Positions 1 through 12,219 of a DNA stretch of 64,000 bases are shown here, piece by piece. The first letter of the stretch is position 1, and each line of letters begins with the position of its first letter. The DNA lies in the NCBI GenBank assembly GCA_001510575.1, contig LNGK01000003.1:797755-861754 (forward strand), given 5' to 3'. The stretch is from Knoxdaviesia capensis (lineage: Eukaryota > Ascomycota > Sordariomycetes > Microascales > Gondwanamycetaceae). A program made the translations under genes and the position numbers. Below the pieces are notes generated by a model, which saw nothing but the letters and a program-made list of their open reading frames with translations, ran no database searches and had not been told where the DNA came from.

Positions 1-1481
1 GACACACCACCAGCGTCAGCCACTGTCCCCAAGCCCGCTGTCGATACCTGCATCCTTTAGAGATCCCCTCACATCCCCATCTCCCTCTCCGCTCCGTGGC
101 CCCCTCCCATGCCATGCATCAATCAGCCCTGCCATCTTACGCGGCTCCAAGCAACGCCTTTTGCGAGGGGGAACTGTCTCCCCTGAGTCCGGCGTACTTG
201 ATTTCATGCTCCAGAAGGAACAACAGCGTTTAGATCCCAACTGCATTTCGGCTCGGGGGCCTTGGTATGCCCGGGCCAGCACAATGCCCATGCTGCGACG
301 CTGTTGACTGTGGTGCTTATACGACCACCCCCAAGATACCACCCCCAAGCTTCTAGACCGTGAAGCGTGGTATTTCCCTTCCCACCCCGTTGTGCTATCT
401 CCGACCACCAGCGGACAAAAATATGGCCACTCCCCCCGAAAAGTCAACGGACAGAAAAGGTGCCTCCTGCCAGAAGACCTATCCGTTCCCCCTCCCCCCA
501 TCCCAAGACTTCTGGGCGAACATGGCCCGGATGCTTGGCTTCACGTTGGTCTCTGCGCGCAGCATTGGCATTTGGCCGTGCGGCCTGCTTTGTGACTTTT
601 TCTCTCCAGCCCACACGTCCAGCACGCACTCTGGCCCAGCTAGGTTTGATTTGATGGTGCCGAGCCCTCTGTTCACCTGTGTGGGCCTCCTGGGCGTGAT
701 ATGCCCAGCCCGCGGGCTTTTCTCGCGACTCGTCAGGATGAGGAAACCTGCTCTGGCTGCTGGTGTCGGCGTGTCTGTCTCACTTCGACTGCCTCTAGCC
801 CGTCCGGGCGTTGGCGCCGCTCTCTTCTGGGAATAGGCCGCTCCCGTGATGCCGTTATATCCGCCAACGACAGGCCCGCAAGAAAAAAAAAAAGGTGTGT
901 CCAGCCACCTGTTGCAGGTAGGCTGATCCACGGATAATCGGCTCCAAGACATCCTTTCACCTCCAGCACTCGCTCACGTGTGAGATGCTGCCAGCATCCG
1001 ATGTATTCTGGCTCCCGCTGGCCGTTCATTATCCGACTGTTCACAAGGGGGCCCACCCCGCTCCCACCTATCACGGCCAAACTTCATCCTCCTGTGCACA
1101 CTAAATCCACGTCCAGTGGAGTCTCTCAATCATGGCTATCTGTCTATCTGTTCCCACAGCGCATACCGAGGTTTCGCGCCGTCAAAGACGAAGATGTTCG
1201 CGGCCGGCAAAAAGAAACACAAAGACTAGAAAGAGGCCCCATATCGCTGGCCTATCCATGGCGAGAGTCTCCACGATCGCCGCCTTTTTTTTGTTCGTTT
1301 TTTTTTCCTACTGCCACATTTCCACCTTGTCGGGGGGGAGGGGGTGCAGGTGCAGAGAGTAAAGTTTATGCTTGATTTGGGCGAAATGCTTGGCAATTGT
1401 TTAAAAACCCTGAAATACTCCTCCCAGGTCCCAGAACGTGCGACTATGCTCTTTTGGGGATCTCCTCACACACCATCTCCC

Positions 1482-1509
<28 letters not shown>
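1482..1509. repeat. (AG)14 microsatellite
   Basis: Uninterrupted AG dinucleotides in non-coding DNA, followed about 20 bases later by a long T-rich tract. Confidence 0.95.
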
Positions 1510-1513
<4 letters not shown>

Positions 1514-2233
1514 CCTCACCTGCTTATCCTTTTTTTTATTTTTTATTTTTATTTTTTTTTTATTTTTTCAGGCTGACTTACCCTGATTTGGCCGATCCTG
1601 CACACCGCTCGCAATGCTGCTCGAGTATTCGTATATTCTGACCAAAAAAACCCTCTGTCTGCTCGATCGCCGTCTGACACCCCCCGGGGCCCCGTTGTAT
1701 CGCCAATGGACCCGACTTTCGCTCGAATACTCCCCAATAGCCCGAAGCTTAAAAGCCCCCTGCTCTTGTTCCTCGTTATATCCGCCGTGCCCTCTCCACT
1801 GGATCTTTTTTTGCTCGTAATCGAGGGGGGGGGGCGTGCAGGTCGCCCATGCGACTGAGAGGGGAAATGGGATGGGATTAGTGGCCGTACGATATATCCG
1901 CCAGACCCTGAGGCCGTTTATTCCCTTGTTATGTTCAGAGTGGTCCACGGCGCCGAGCCCAGATTGTGCGCCTCCCCGAAGAAGAAGAGAAGAAGAGGAA
2001 AGCCAAGGTAAAATGCCCATCTAACCTCTCGTCGTATGTTGACGTACAGAAACAAAGGGCACGCTGGCCGCGTAATTGCATCGGATCTGGTTCCTGCACG
2101 GTGAAGTGCAACCTCTAGAGGTGCCACCCCGTAAACCCATATTTCTGGCCGGCTCGCCAATTCTGTACTGCGTCTTGGGGGTAGAGAAACCCAAGAAGAA
2201 CAGTCTTGCGGAACTCATCATTCCACCTAGAAT

Positions 2234-2257
2234 ACACACACACACACACACACACAC
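2234..2257. repeat. (AC)12 microsatellite
   Basis: Uninterrupted AC dinucleotides in non-coding DNA. Confidence 0.95.
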
Positions 2258-4708
2258 TGGAACACAGTGACATACCGGTTTCGTGGAGCCGTTCCTCGAG
2301 TTTCATCTGTCGAGGGCAACACGAACCAGAGCAGCCCGCGAGAGACTATTGTACGCCGTACCAGACTACACCGTACACACAGTATACGGGGGGAGCAGCG
2401 GTGATGCGACGGATTCCCGACCATCACCGATCCCAAGCCCTCTCTACTGTAGAGTCCCTGTTTTCCCGGTGTCCCAGCTCTCGTTACGTCCCCGGCTTAC
2501 CACAGCTGGCTATATGTGTGTGAATAAAAAAGAACAAAAAAAAAAAAACACTGCCCCGAAGCCTCGCTTGCTGCGGTTCTCTGTGAAACCCACCAGAAGA
2601 AAACGAACACCGGCCCACACACTTCCAGAACGGGAAGAACACGTCCAGAAGTTCTGGGCGGTGCTGCGGTGCCGCACGCACAGGCTTTTCGCTGTGCCAG
2701 GCAAACATCATCCAGAAGAGGAAGAACCACAGGAGCCCGCCACAGCAGACGCAGCAGCCGAGAAGCCGCATAGCCTAGGCAGCAGAACGAGGTTGAAGGG
2801 GGGAGAGGCGGGATATGCTGTGCGACTGTGTCAGCGGGGAGGCGCGAGACTGGCGTTGCAGCGGCGTGGGCACTGCGAAAGGTCCAGTAAGGAAGGCTTG
2901 GGAGACACATGTGTCATGTTGTCCGTCTGGCTGCTATAGCCAGTGTGTTAACCACTTCGAATGCGTGCAGCAAAAAGCGACAGAAAAAGGAGGGAAAAGG
3001 GAATAAAAGGAAGAAAATGGAAGAAAATGGAAGAAAAAGGAAGAAAAAAAAGGAAACCCCCAAACCCGCCCGTGCCGGCCCACCCGGCGATACATACGTC
3101 CAAACCCCGTCTCGAATGATGCTGGTGATGCCCGGCGCCGAAATTCGTCCGGGGAGGGGGGAACGGGGGCTCCGGGAGCAGATCTGACGACGTCCCGGGA
3201 CGATTTGGCTGTTCTGCATTCTTTCCAGCTTCTTCTTCTTCTTCTTCTTCATTCTTCTTCGCCTGGTCCTTCTTCAACCCTCTACTGCTGCTATCATGCA
3301 ATGATCGCCCGTCTGCGTCAGTGCCAAGCCCTCGCGCGTCAAAGACCGCCCCCGAAGGCTGATCTCTCTGGCGATTTGCCTGTTTCTTCTGCTGTGTTCT
3401 TTTATTTCACGAGCCGGTCCGCTCTTGGGCCTTTTTGTTCGTAGGTGTACTGTACTGTACACTAACTATGTAGACCGGTTGAAGCACCGCACATCAGGAA
3501 ATGCACGATGCTCTAAAACCAGGATTGTCTGCTATTTTTTCTTTCTTTCTTTCTTTCTTATTCTGTTCTTTTCTTCTTCTTCTTCTTCTTTTTCTTCTTC
3601 TTTTTTTCTCGTTTTTTTTTTGACACACACACGACTGAGAGGGGCCCTTGATCCAAAAGGTCTCGTCTAACGTCCCGCCACAGCTCTAATACCGTCGTCA
3701 TGGTGTTCCGCCCGCGACTCTCTCCCTCCCGCGTCCACCGCCCCAATCGAGCCGACCGACTTTACTGTGAACACAACATAAAAGCCAGAAGAAAGAATGA
3801 CGACCAGCACACTGTTATTTCCGTCGTCGTCTGCCCCGTTCCAGGAGTCGTTGGACACCAGCCCGGGTCTGACAAAGACCCTTCCACAGGGGACCGCACT
3901 TGAAACCCATGTGTGTGTCGAGTATAAGTGGGTTGTGTGATACGTGCGGACACACACACACACAGGCGACTGTATTCCTTTTTTCTTTTTCTTTTTTTTT
4001 TTTTTTCGGGCTGCGCGAAGAAGGATGCCATTTTCCCGTTAAGCATATCTCGAATCTCCCCAGCGCGCGAACATGGAACACTAGAGGGTTGTCGGGCGGT
4101 GCCGTTGATAGAGTTGAAACGGGCGATTGGAGAGATTTTCCCGTCCTTTTTGGCGTGTGCTGGGTCTGCGTCGGTGCCGTACAGCAATGCAGCTCACCAA
4201 CCACCGGCAATGGACGGCCAAAAGAACGACGAGGGCGTGATGCAAACCGTGACCCTGGGGCACACGCACTCACTCGTGCTTTTCGGCCGCAGTGGGTGTG
4301 TCCTGCGCTGCTCCTAGTATGCCCATGCGGGTTTGTGGGGCGCGCCATAGTCAAGATAACGTGGGCAGAGGCAGCCATTTTTGTCATTTAATTTGTATTG
4401 TTTTATTTCAAACCGGAGCCGGAGGTGATAGTTTTCCGCTGCTCGCTCGCTCTTCACTTCGGATACAAAACACACCGCACCAAGCCAGACTGCCGTGACC
4501 GTCGAGGGTACTCACACAACTGGACTGTGACGAATCCCGCCCTGGCCCGCCCCAAAACTGCAGAACGAACGAGAACAACAACCCCGGGTGTCCTGGACCT
4601 TCGTACACACTTGCTTCCTGCTGTCCTCGTATGCATTGTTTTCTGGAGACAAAACGGCCGGACGACTGTGAGAGTCTGGCGCAGGTTCGCTGTCTCAACA
4701 TCGACGTC

Positions 4709-4711
<3 letters not shown>

Positions 4712-4749
<38 letters not shown>
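4712..4749. repeat. (TC)n microsatellite
   Basis: About 19 TC units in non-coding DNA, with no gene nearby. Confidence 0.95.
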
Positions 4750-4754
<5 letters not shown>

Positions 4755-6610
4755 CGGGGGGTGGGCTGTTTCCTCCGGCCCCAATTTGCCTTCGTGTGTC
4801 GCTCCTTCCCTCACGTTTGTTCTCTGCTGAATCGCTCCTGCCAATCGCTTTCTTGACGATGACTTAGCAGGTACTCCGACAGAGAGCAAGTTAATCTCAC
4901 CTTAAATTCAAGCTAAAATCGCGCCTGCTTAAGCAAGAAAAGCGACAGCCCACGTTCTGCAATGCATACATATTAGGTAGGCACGCAAAATATGCTGTGT
5001 AGCGTCGTCTGTCGTTGCGTCGCATGACGGGCTGGAAGAAGACCCCGGATTTCACAGCCAAGCCTGGGTAGCTTGGAGCTTGAAAAAACCCCCCCCAAAA
5101 CCCCCCCATAACGTAATGAGGACCGACTCTCTGGCTATTACTCCCAGACCTAACGCATTTTCTGGAATATGCATCTGGACACATGCTACGACAATATTTC
5201 CACCGGGTGGATGCTCGTACGTGATCTGCCACCACCGCACTTGTGCATCGTTTCCAGCCTGACAAATTCTGGCTGTGATTCCGCACACTGCCTTTCCTGT
5301 GCGCTAGCGCTTTCTGGCTGTTCGGGTCGCATTGCCAAGAACCACAACGGGTTGATACATGCCACTGCGCTGTTTGTGACCCTCCTCCCCGCCGCATTAT
5401 TTCACCTTTTTTTTTCTTTCTCACGTCAAACTGGAATCATCTCGCAGGCGGGGAAACGGTATATCAAATCCTAATCACCGAAGCTCTCCCTTTCCTCCAG
5501 GGTTTCTCGAGGATGATGCGCGCACACTCGCCACACACACACACACACACCGGAAAGTTAAAAACAAAAAGCAACGAACGAAAAAGAAAGGTTGCCAAGC
5601 TTTTCTGTCGACAGCTCTCAATCTACGGCCGCCCCCTCCCCCCTGGGGCCCCGTTTCCCTAAAGTCTGCTGATTACGTATTACATAAAACCTTAATATGC
5701 TTAAACGGCGAACGGCGGCACAGAACCAAAGCAACCGAGGAAGCAGGCCTCTCGCCCGAAAAAATGTCAGGCGTGCTGACGACGGTGAGTGAGGCAGGAG
5801 GCAGGAAGTGAAGTCGGGGGAGGAAGAAAGCGCCGAAGAGGGAAAGAGCCAAAAGTCCTGTGTGAACACCGTCATGCCATACTGTCGCACCAGGCGCGAT
5901 ACCGTGACTCTGTTGAACATAGCGAAAGAAGGAATGAATGCCTGGCCGGTTTCGCCAGGACACGACCTCTTTGCAGAGCAGGAACACAACCAAAAGGGAA
6001 AGTACCCCAGGGCCGAAAAAAACGTCTATGAAAAAAAAGAAAGAACAAAAAAGAAAAGCCAATAAATGCACACGCACAGTACTAAAGAAGCCCAGAAATC
6101 AAGAAATATCCAGAAAAGGCTGCCTGCACCAGAAAGCTTGGCATGAAACGTCCCGCACCTTTGTTTTATCTGCACGCCCCCCTCTTTAAATCCAACAGGA
6201 GGAGGAGGGGGTGGGGTCTGGTGCGAAGACTTCCGCGTATTCCTTCTTCCTTCTATTGGCGCACGCACCAAGGTGCAAGTGCAGGTGCAGTGTGTGGGAA
6301 TAACAGCTTTGCTCGCTGGCCCGGCGGTCATCGTCCGTCGATTGCGAGTCGGAGGCTTCTCGCGCTGCAACTGAGCTTATGCCCTGATATGCAGTACAGT
6401 AGAGTACAGTATACAGACAATATGGACCATTGACTAAACTATGGGTCCCCTGGGCCTTTTTTTTCTGGTTCTATTCCCGGCTGTCGACAAATGCTAAAAT
6501 GCTAGCGTCAAACCCGCTCGCTACCGCCGTGATACTGGCTGTTACGCCCGTGAAGCCATCTGGCGATACACCGACAACGAGAGCAGAAACCGAAAAAAGA
6601 TCTCATCGTC

Positions 6611-6647
6611 GTCGGGTGTGTTGTGTTGTGCTGTGTTGTGTTGTGCC
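6611..6647. repeat. GTGTT/GTGCT pentamer repeat
   Basis: Short degenerate tandem of GTGTT-like pentamers. A similar pentamer run recurs at about 54811-54838 in another intergenic region. Confidence 0.7.
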
Positions 6648-8782
6648 AGACAAACAAACGACCATCTCGATCTCAAGGTCTCTCGTTCTCTCGCTGTGCT
6701 GTACACGCCATACAGGCCCGTTCTCCTTTTCGTGCTGCGGCGACCAGGCCCGATCTCACGAGCACGCACGCCACACGGAGCATCGCCGACACCATCGCCA
6801 AATGGGGCGCGATTCCAAGTGCGACGCAGATTCCACGCTTCGTCGCTGTGCACGCAAGCCTCGCTCGTCGTCCTCCGCCGGGTTCTGTCGATCCCCCCTG
6901 GCCGCCACCTCGGCCGCTCTGTAATGTCTACGTACTGCACTGTAAGTATATACTGTATGTCTTTTTTTCGGTCTCGCTCGTATACAGTTGCAACGTCCAG
7001 CGTCCAGACCGTCGATGGCAGTGCCTCCTCCCTCCTGATACCCCGAATCCCGGGCGCTGCGGGCTGCGGGCTTCGGTGCGAAGGGGGTGGGTGGGTGGTC
7101 CTCCGCGTAAGGGTTTACCCTCCTGTCTCGTTTTTTTCTCTCTTCCAACCTGGTCGCTTGTTCAGGCCGCGGTCTTTCCCTTGACGCCGATCGAGAAGAA
7201 AAAAAAAAGTGTAGGCTGATCCTTTAGAAGATGTGCGCGTTAAGGCATGAGCATTCCGTCCACCGACTTTTTTTTCTTGTTCTTTTTCTTTTCTTCTTCT
7301 TCTCTTCATCATCTGGAACCCGTCTCGGGGTTCTGTGTGGACAATGCCCTTTCGAGGTCACTCCGACGATCTCTTTTGCGGCGGTTTGCTTCTCGTCTGT
7401 CCCTTCTTTATGTGTGTCCCAGACATGCTTATGATCGTCGGCGTCTAGAATGATGGAAAAAGACAAAAAAAGGGGACCCCATTATCGCCAGCCTCCTTGG
7501 CCAGGGGGCGTGGTCTTTACCTCTTTTCCACATTTTGAGGTTATTTCCTTTTTTGCTCTGTGTATCTGTATCTTGAGCTTGTCTGCTATAAACTCTAGGT
7601 ATTGTGGGCGGGAACTCTGTTCGTCGGCCGCCACGCTGCTGTCGCCAACCCGCCCAGGCCTGGGGCCGAATTAGCGGTGTCTGTGGTAGGATGTTGGCCG
7701 CCCCTCCGGCGACGATCTGGGCCTTTCTGTTCTTGTCTCTTTGTATCTCGGGCTCTGCGCGGGACGCGTTGGACATTGGCATCTTTGTTCTTGTATTCTC
7801 GCCGTTGCCGGTGCGAGAAGCACCGTGAATGCCGACTCAAGCCACATCCACTGTGGACGCCTTCACGAGTACTGACTGCAGAGAATGGGTGAAGAGCCAA
7901 CAATCCCGTATGTGACAGGTGCCGTCCCCAAACACCTTTTTATTTCCTTTTTTTCCCTTCCTCTCTATCCCTCCTACGGTGCAACCCCGGCCACGTCAGT
8001 TCACTTCATGTTTTGCGTTTCCAACGCCACTCGCAACACGATCGCCCAAACTTGGCACTCACCACTGCCCCGACGATTGTGCCTGCCTTCCCACATCCCA
8101 CCCGCATTTCCCACGGAGACCCTCCAAGCACCCCCGGAAACAAGGCCCTTCTCGAAGGTGTGTTCCACTGTGGAAGACGGCAGGAAAAAGACAGTCCGGA
8201 ACGGCCACCGGTGAAAAGGCCAACCACACGGAAGCGTCTGTTCTTCATCTACCCGTTCCCAGCATACGTGAGCTGTAAGGACAATACAGTACAGTTTCAT
8301 TTCAAAGAGCCAATAACCCCATATATCCTACAGAATGGTAAAGGTGCTCCACGTCAAAGCGCAGTTCCCGTGTGGGCGAGTTCGCAGCGGTAGAAGGAGC
8401 AGGGAGTTAAACCGTCCTTCTCTGGGTGTGTTCCTTTTGGAAATAACACCTCTTCTGGACTGTCCTGGAAGTCTGGAGATACCCCTTTTTGAAGCGCGCG
8501 ATAAACGCACATTACGTAGACGAAACCCGCAGACACGCACACACACACACACTCTCACGCTCGTGCAGCAACTAGACACCGTTCTGGACGAAGCTGGCTA
8601 CCGTCAATGTCAATGTGCGCACCCTTGCAGATGAAAAACTCGACTTGCTGGCTCTGTCTGCCCCACTTGCCCACCGATAAACTCTTCCGGACACAACTTA
8701 AACTGAGCTTGCAGGCCCGGCCGGGCAGGGTGCTGCACATGAAGAGGCAGGCTAGTGGCCCTGTGTGCTGCTGGTCGCTGCG

Positions 8783-8823
<41 letters not shown>

Positions 8824-8831
8824 GTCTCTCT
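8783..8831. repeat. (TC)n microsatellite, imperfect at its right end
   Basis: Perfect TC run to about 8810, continuing with interspersed TG to about 8831. An (AC)11 run follows at 9007-9028. Confidence 0.9.
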
Positions 8832-9884
8832 ACCGAAGCAGGTCTCGCTTCTTTGCTGCTTTGGGGGTCGTGCGTTTCTTAAACGGTCCTTACAGTATAT
8901 TCTTAAACGAGCGTGCAGCTGGTCAGAACAGAACGGAACATAACATAACAGACAGAACAGGGCAGGACAGGGCTCGAGACGTCGAGTGGGCGGCTTCCAT
9001 TAAAAAGCACACACACACACACACACAACTGTCTACACGCCCCTCCTCTCTCGTTCGGGTTATTGGCCCTCTCCTGCAACCCGAACAATCCAAATACTGT
9101 GCAGGCCATAACGGGCGCACACATCGCTGAAGTCGGTGTTTGCGCGCCCTTACGCACAGCGAATGCCCCATTTGCTCTCCCAGGCCCACTTTCCGCCTGT
9201 CTCTTCTTCGCACTTCGGGTTTTCCTTACACTCCCACCTCGACCTTCGATGTCCACCCCGTTGAATGCAGCTGACAATGGCATAGAGTGGTCTGGCCTCC
9301 TTCCTGCCGCTCTCACGGACCAAATGTTTGGTACGGACGATTGCCCAATCCATTATAATCCTCGCGCTTTTTGGGTCACTTGGCTGCTGCTGCTGCGTGC
9401 TGCTCGCTCGTCACCTGCGCTTGTAGCGACGAAGGGCGTACACAGGGTAGACAGTGTACTGTACAGTAGTAATCTGGAAATCAGATCATATCCCCCCCCC
9501 ATTTATATACGATGCGATCCTACAGTATGAACGGTCAGCACTGTTCTTTTATCAATCGTGCAACACAGTGTAATTTGCGGTTATATCCAACTGCCCCTTG
9601 CTCCTGCCACTGCCACCACCGTTTCCTTCCCCCCCCTACAGTATGCGTACCGTCTCCAAAGACATACGTACCCCAAGACGCCATAAACATCCGTGCAGTT
9701 TCCGTACCGAAATCGATAGACGTGGTAATATTACCTCCGGAACCCGCCCAGCAAAAATTTAGGATTTCCTGTAAAGTATCTTGGCTTTTGGCTTGTATTA
9801 TTTATTCCCTTTAACCTTTTTTCGACTAACCCACCCACCCCTGGCTTTACATGCTGCTTGCTGATTGCTCCTTCCATTCTGGCC

Positions 9885-9919
9885 TTTTATTACACGTTAT
9901 CACACGTTTATTACACGTA
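9885..9919. repeat. Triple ACACGT repeat
   Basis: Three copies of a TTA(T/C)CACGT-like 11-base unit lie head to tail (ACACGT cores about 11 bases apart). ACACGT/CACGT is the half-site type bound by bHLH proteins, so this could be a regulatory element distal to the WOPR gene. The repeat is seen; the function is inference. Confidence 0.5.
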
Positions 9920-10099
9920 AGTCGGGGGGACAAGGCTAAAGAACGAAAAATCTCCTACGTCCGTCGATAGTCGCTCGGTGATGAAAGGCTTAAGTCGCAT
10001 CCGAGCGACAGAGGGAGGGCAGACAGGCAGGCAAGCAGATAGGAACGGGAATCCAATCTCCACTATGGCATCACAGGTATCAGTAGTGGGAAAACCTAA

Positions 10100-12219
10100 A
10101 GGGAAACTATGTCTCCCTCTTGCCCCTTCCCTCTCTTTCTCTTTCTCATTCTGCATCTATTTCTCGCCGTCGCTCTTGCTAGCTTCCTTCCTCTCCCGCC
10201 TGGCGCCTTCCATGTTCTGCTCTGTCGGGCCCGTCATCCGCCCGTATCTCGTTTCAGGACCGCTCACCTGGCTTCCCACTTTCGCGTGCTGACTCCATCG
10301 CTCCTTCTCTGCTTCTCTGCCCGCAGGCTGCAGCTCCTGCCACAACCAACGCGGAATCCAACAACTTGCTCATGCGCTCCTTCCCACTACTACCACCCTC
10401 CATCTATCGACCCGTGAGGGGTGGGAGGACCTCTGTACCGTACAGTACTGGATGGGTGCACCAGAATTGCAAGCTAAATTAACCTGGGATGGTATGGAAT
10501 GAATCCACCATCACATCACGTATCACCCTCAGTGGAGGAGGAAGGAGGGTGCCAGTCGCAACTTCCACTTCCACTTAAAATTATCCAGTCTCCTCTTTTT
10601 TCTGTTCTGTTCTCTCTATCCCTAAGTCCACCCCTCGCCGCCCACACCCCGTCTTTCCGTCGTTCCTTCTCTTTCGTTCCTTCGCTCATCACTACAACAC
10701 GCCCCCCCTCCCCACATTTCCAGGGCTTTCGCTGGAATAGTAGGTAAAGTTAACTTGTAAAGTACCTGTAACTCTAAAAAAGTTACAATGTGTCCGGTAC
10801 TACGTTGACCAGTGTGTCCCCACTGTAAAAGTTAAGGATTAGCAGGCCCTCTAAGCACAATGTGCTAAGGAAATAAGAAACATAAAAAAAAAAACGCAAG
10901 GCATGGACTAAGTTTATCTGGCTGGTCTTGCCATACCTGCCTCTGCATCCCAGATTTCTCGCTTTTCCACTCCCCTTCCTCATAAATCGTTCGTTCGTTC
11001 CTTCCACACACCCCCTCCACCCTCCACGCCCAGGTCTCAGCTTCCACTTTACCTTCTACTCTAAACTTGATTAAACCCGACAACATCCATCCATCCTCTC
11101 GACTCGACTTGCTTCATTTACTTACTTCCTCGTTCGCTTCCCTTTATATCTCTATCCTCGCTCCGCCGATTTCTAATCCCCCTTCCTCATCTGCTCCTTC
11201 CCTACAACTTCGTTCTTGCCAAGTCCTGTCATTTCTCTACGGGTAGCTTCTTCTGTCTTGCTCCTTCCCTCCCCGCCTTCTGATCTTCCGAATTCTAAAC
11301 CATCTTTTGCCTTCCGATCTGCTCTTTGCCTTTTCTCTTCCATCCATTTTTCGTATCCATCTTCATCTCTGTAACTCTAAAGCTATCACCGCCTTCGCCC
11401 ACCATCACGACTTTTTTTTTTTGCTTGTGCTGGATCCTTTGTTCAACTACGTACTCCGTCTATTCCCCGACTTTGGGCTGTCAGTGACTCACCACCATCT
11501 GTACTCGCTTTCCGCTCGCTCGTCGACTCTCCACCGCTTGACCCAGAGCTGTCTTGTTCATTTCGTTCTTCGAAGACTCCTCGAACAATCGCCAAAGAAC
11601 GCCTCTTTTGCCGCCTGTTTCTACCTACTCTTGCAGAAACCGCCTGTCCTGTTCTCGTCTCTCCCTCCAACGCTGCCTCTCCCTGGCAGGTCGTCCTGAC
11701 TGGTGAAAAGACCTGTTTCCACCCGCCTGTCAACCAAGGCTGCACATGTCGATGTATGCTTTATAACCACCTGCGATGCTTTCCCCCCCCTCTCCAGATT
11801 CCTCGTGTCTGAGCTTCTGATCCGCTCAAATCTGGTGGCTAACCTCTTCCCTGGCCATTTCGGCCTGTCTAGTAAATCCAGTCTCCCGTCGTAACAAGTG
11901 TCCGAGACCATAGCCTCAATCCAATCTTGGAAGCAAACTCGCGGCGTGAGCAGCTTATTCACCACATCTCACCCGACCAGCTCTATTTTCGTCGTATTCT
12001 AGAGTGTTTTATCTTTTCTCTCTTCGTCTTCCCGTTCGCCCGTTACATGCTGGTATATAACAGGGCGCCTCGACTTTTCGCCCCCGACGTCAGCTCTTTT
12101 GTGACATACTCTATTTTTTCTGATTACTATTCGCCAATACTCTATACTTGCAGTGGTCAGCGATCTTCTTTTTAAACCTTCTCTTCCACCACACATCTTT
12201 TCTTTTCCATTCCTCAGCC
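10100..12219 (+). promoter_or_regulatory. Pyrimidine-rich leader and promoter region of the pac2-type gene
   Basis: The plus strand is strongly C/T-rich with short purine interruptions from about 10.1 kb to the start codon at 12220, unlike the mixed sequence further left. Such tracts are typical of promoters and 5' leaders of filamentous fungal genes. WOPR regulators such as Candida WOR1 are known for very long leaders, so a long transcribed leader is plausible. CAG acceptor-like sites after pyrimidine tracts (for example ending near 12153 and 12217) could belong to leader introns, but no transcript evidence is available. The transcription start cannot be placed from sequence. Confidence 0.5.

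Larger units (their letters stand above)
1..10100. other. Long non-coding region, no gene recognised
   Basis: I find no reading frame with recognisable protein content, conserved motif or convincing codon bias on either strand. The open frames are short, overlap one another and translate to low-complexity sequence. The stretch holds many homopolymer and dinucleotide tracts (AG at 1482-1509, AC at 2234-2257, CT at 4712-4749, CT at 8783-8810, AC at 9007-9028), purine-rich minisatellite-like sequence near 2998-3050, and repeated TACTGTA/TACAGTA words. The first 60 bases end an open frame with a stop at 58-60 that could be the tail of a gene to the left, but 19 codons are too few to judge. A distal promoter, a non-coding RNA or decayed repeats are all possible. 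Confidence 0.6.
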
